Source of the DNA: Knoxdaviesia capensis
Lineage: Eukaryota; Ascomycota; Sordariomycetes; Microascales; Gondwanamycetaceae
Direction: 5' to 3'
NCBI GenBank assembly: GCA_001510575.1
Contig: LNGK01000010.1
Coordinates: 1,775,111-1,839,110, forward strand
Length of the DNA: 64,000 nt
In this document: one piece after another, positions 62,846-64,000 of the stretch
How the letters are laid out: each line of letters opens with the position of its first letter
Position numbering within the stretch: position 1 is the stretch's first letter
Translations under genes and position numbers: made by a program
The notes under the pieces: generated by a model
Told to the model about the DNA's origin: nothing
What the model saw: only the letters and a program-made list of their open reading frames with translations
Databases searched by the model: none

Positions 62846-64000
62846 ATGTCGTACAACTACGGTCCTCCGCCACCTCCACCTCCTACTACACAGACTCCAG
62901 GTGCGGCTCAGTTCGAGCAACACTACCAGGCTGCTTCTTACGGGCATACTGGTCGTGGTGGCTCGTCTCAGTCGGGTCGTGGCCGAGGAGGGGCTTCCTA
63001 TTCTGGAGCGCGTCACGATTTTTCTCAAGGCCACTATGGTGAACAACACTATCCCCCCCAGACTGCAGCAACAGCTGCAACTGCTTATGGGGCACAAGCC
63101 CAAACTCAGGCCTATGGTCAACAGCCGTGGCATACTGATCACGCCAATCACACTGCCCAGACACACCCCCCCGTCCATGCCCATCCCCAGACTGTGACCC
63201 CGGCGACTGCATATTCAGGCTCCTACTACTCACACCCCACCGCCGCGGCTTATGGCCAGCCGGCCTATGTGCCCCAGCCTGCTGGATACGGTACACCGGC
63301 TCATGCGGTGTCTTATCCTACCCAATATACCCCCCAACAGCAACAGCAGCCTCAGTGGACTGCTCAGCCTCCCACACATCGTGGGTCCTATGGCGGTGGG
63401 AGACATCGTGGAGCACCGTTCCACAATGACAAAGCAGGTGGCTATCGAAGTGTCAGTACTAGTTCATCTGCCCCTAGTGAACAACAGCCGGCGCCCCATC
63501 AAATCGCTGTTGGCTATAGCCCGAGTTTTGATCCCCGCGTCCAGACTACCGCCCAGTACCCCGCAGCAGCTGCTGCCCAATACCACTACGCTCCTCCCCC
63601 TCCGGCCCCTACAGCTGCGGTTGGTGGTCCGCGCGACGCCTTTTCGCCCTACCCGAACCGTCGTGGAGGCCGTGGTGGACACCGGGGAGATGGCAGTTTC
63701 AGAGGTCGACAGCATCAGCATGGCAACTCTGGCCACCATAGCCAGCAGCATGGTCAGCATAACAACAATCACCACCAGCTTCACAACAATAATCATCACA
63801 ACAACCACAATCACAATAACAATAATGGTGACCGCGCCCGCCACAAGAAGAATGGCCCGGATGAGAATCGCACTAATGGCAATGGCAATCCGAAGCCGGA
63901 TGCGTCAGCGATGGGCAAGAAAAAGAAGCGGAAGATGAACACCCTTGGTCTCACCCCCGGTGACGAGAGCGCGTCCGAGAATGACGAAGGGGAAGAGGAG
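62846..64000 (+). CDS. NUFIP1-like low-complexity protein, 5' part (cut by window edge)
   Basis: Open for 385 codons from ATG at 62846 to the window end without a stop or intron. The start MSYNYGPPPPPPPTTQTPG is followed by Tyr/Gln/Ala/Pro-rich sequence, several RGG-type patches (GRGRGGAS, RRGGRGGHRGDGSFRGR) and a run of His/Asn/Gln near residues 295-335. A basic KKKKRKMNTLGLTPG at about 360-375 followed by acidic residues resembles the stretch beside the NUFIP1 domain of fungal proteins linked to box C/D snoRNP assembly. The defining domain would lie beyond base 64000, so the family call is tentative. RGG patches and His/Asn tracts suggest RNA binding or condensate behaviour. Confidence 0.6.
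   Translation, partial: MSYNYGPPPPPPPTTQTPGAAQFEQHYQAASYGHTGRGGSSQSGRGRGGASYSGARHDFSQGHYGEQHYPPQTAATAATAYGAQAQTQAYGQQPWHTDHANHTAQTHPPVHAHPQTVTPATAYSGSYYSHPTAAAYGQPAYVPQPAGYGTPAHAVSYPTQYTPQQQQQPQWTAQPPTHRGSYGGGRHRGAPFHNDKAGGYRSVSTSSSAPSEQQPAPHQIAVGYSPSFDPRVQTTAQYPAAAAAQYHYAPPPPAPTAAVGGPRDAFSPYPNRRGGRGGHRGDGSFRGRQHQHGNSGHHSQQHGQHNNNHHQLHNNNHHNNHNHNNNNGDRARHKKNGPDENRTNGNGNPKPDASAMGKKKKRKMNTLGLTPGDESASENDEGEEE

Overview
The window is nuclear DNA of a filamentous ascomycete, most likely a Eurotiomycete (Aspergillus/Penicillium/Monascus type). This rests on short GT-AG introns with fungal signals (GTATGT-like donors, CTAAC-like branch sites), GC-rich third codon positions, an NDR-family kinase of the COT-1/Cbk1 type with a long Gln/Pro N-terminus, and fungal HNH-domain proteins. 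No species can be named from the sequence alone. All splice models were built by hand and every accepted model closes in frame; no database search was possible.

I support 20 protein genes. Left block (1-26 kb, gene-dense): a 541-aa uncharacterised protein; a mitochondrial tandem HMG-box protein divergent from the proteasome beta subunit Pre4; a 6-kb interval holding only a possible membrane-protein relic; gfaA (glucosamine-6-phosphate synthase, first step of chitin precursor supply); the proteasome ATPase Rpt4, divergent from splicing factor SF3a2; the NDR kinase CotA, divergent from a FAM192A/Fyv6-like protein; and Tim54.

Middle block (26-47 kb, gene-poor): a Clg1-like Pho85-family cyclin with 3.1 kb of empty DNA downstream and 8.3 kb upstream, then an HNH-domain gene, then another 7.8 kb without a gene. 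This DNA is rich in microsatellites, homopolymers and copies of a palindrome-like motif, GTACTGTACAGTAC.

Right block (47-64 kb, gene-dense): RSC7 (chromatin remodelling), Nsa2 (60S biogenesis) divergent from mitochondrial ribosomal protein bL21m, the spindle-checkpoint kinase Mps1, ribosomal stalk protein P2 divergent from EMC3, a second HNH-family gene that lacks the last histidine of the motif, RNA polymerase III subunit RPC25, and the 5' part of a His/Asn/Gln-rich NUFIP1-like gene cut by the window edge.

Most genes are housekeeping: protein turnover (Pre4, Rpt4), ribosome and RNA work (Nsa2, P2, bL21m, RPC25, SF3a2, Fyv6-like), mitochondria (HMG protein, Tim54, bL21m), and growth/cell-cycle kinases or cyclins (CotA, Mps1, Clg1). 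There is no sign of a secondary-metabolite cluster, an intact transposon, CRISPR or a recognisable tRNA. The unusual parts are the two HNH genes, the long gene-free tracts with the repeated motif, very short first coding exons in several genes, and the cryptic spliced reading frame at 8.9-9.3 kb.
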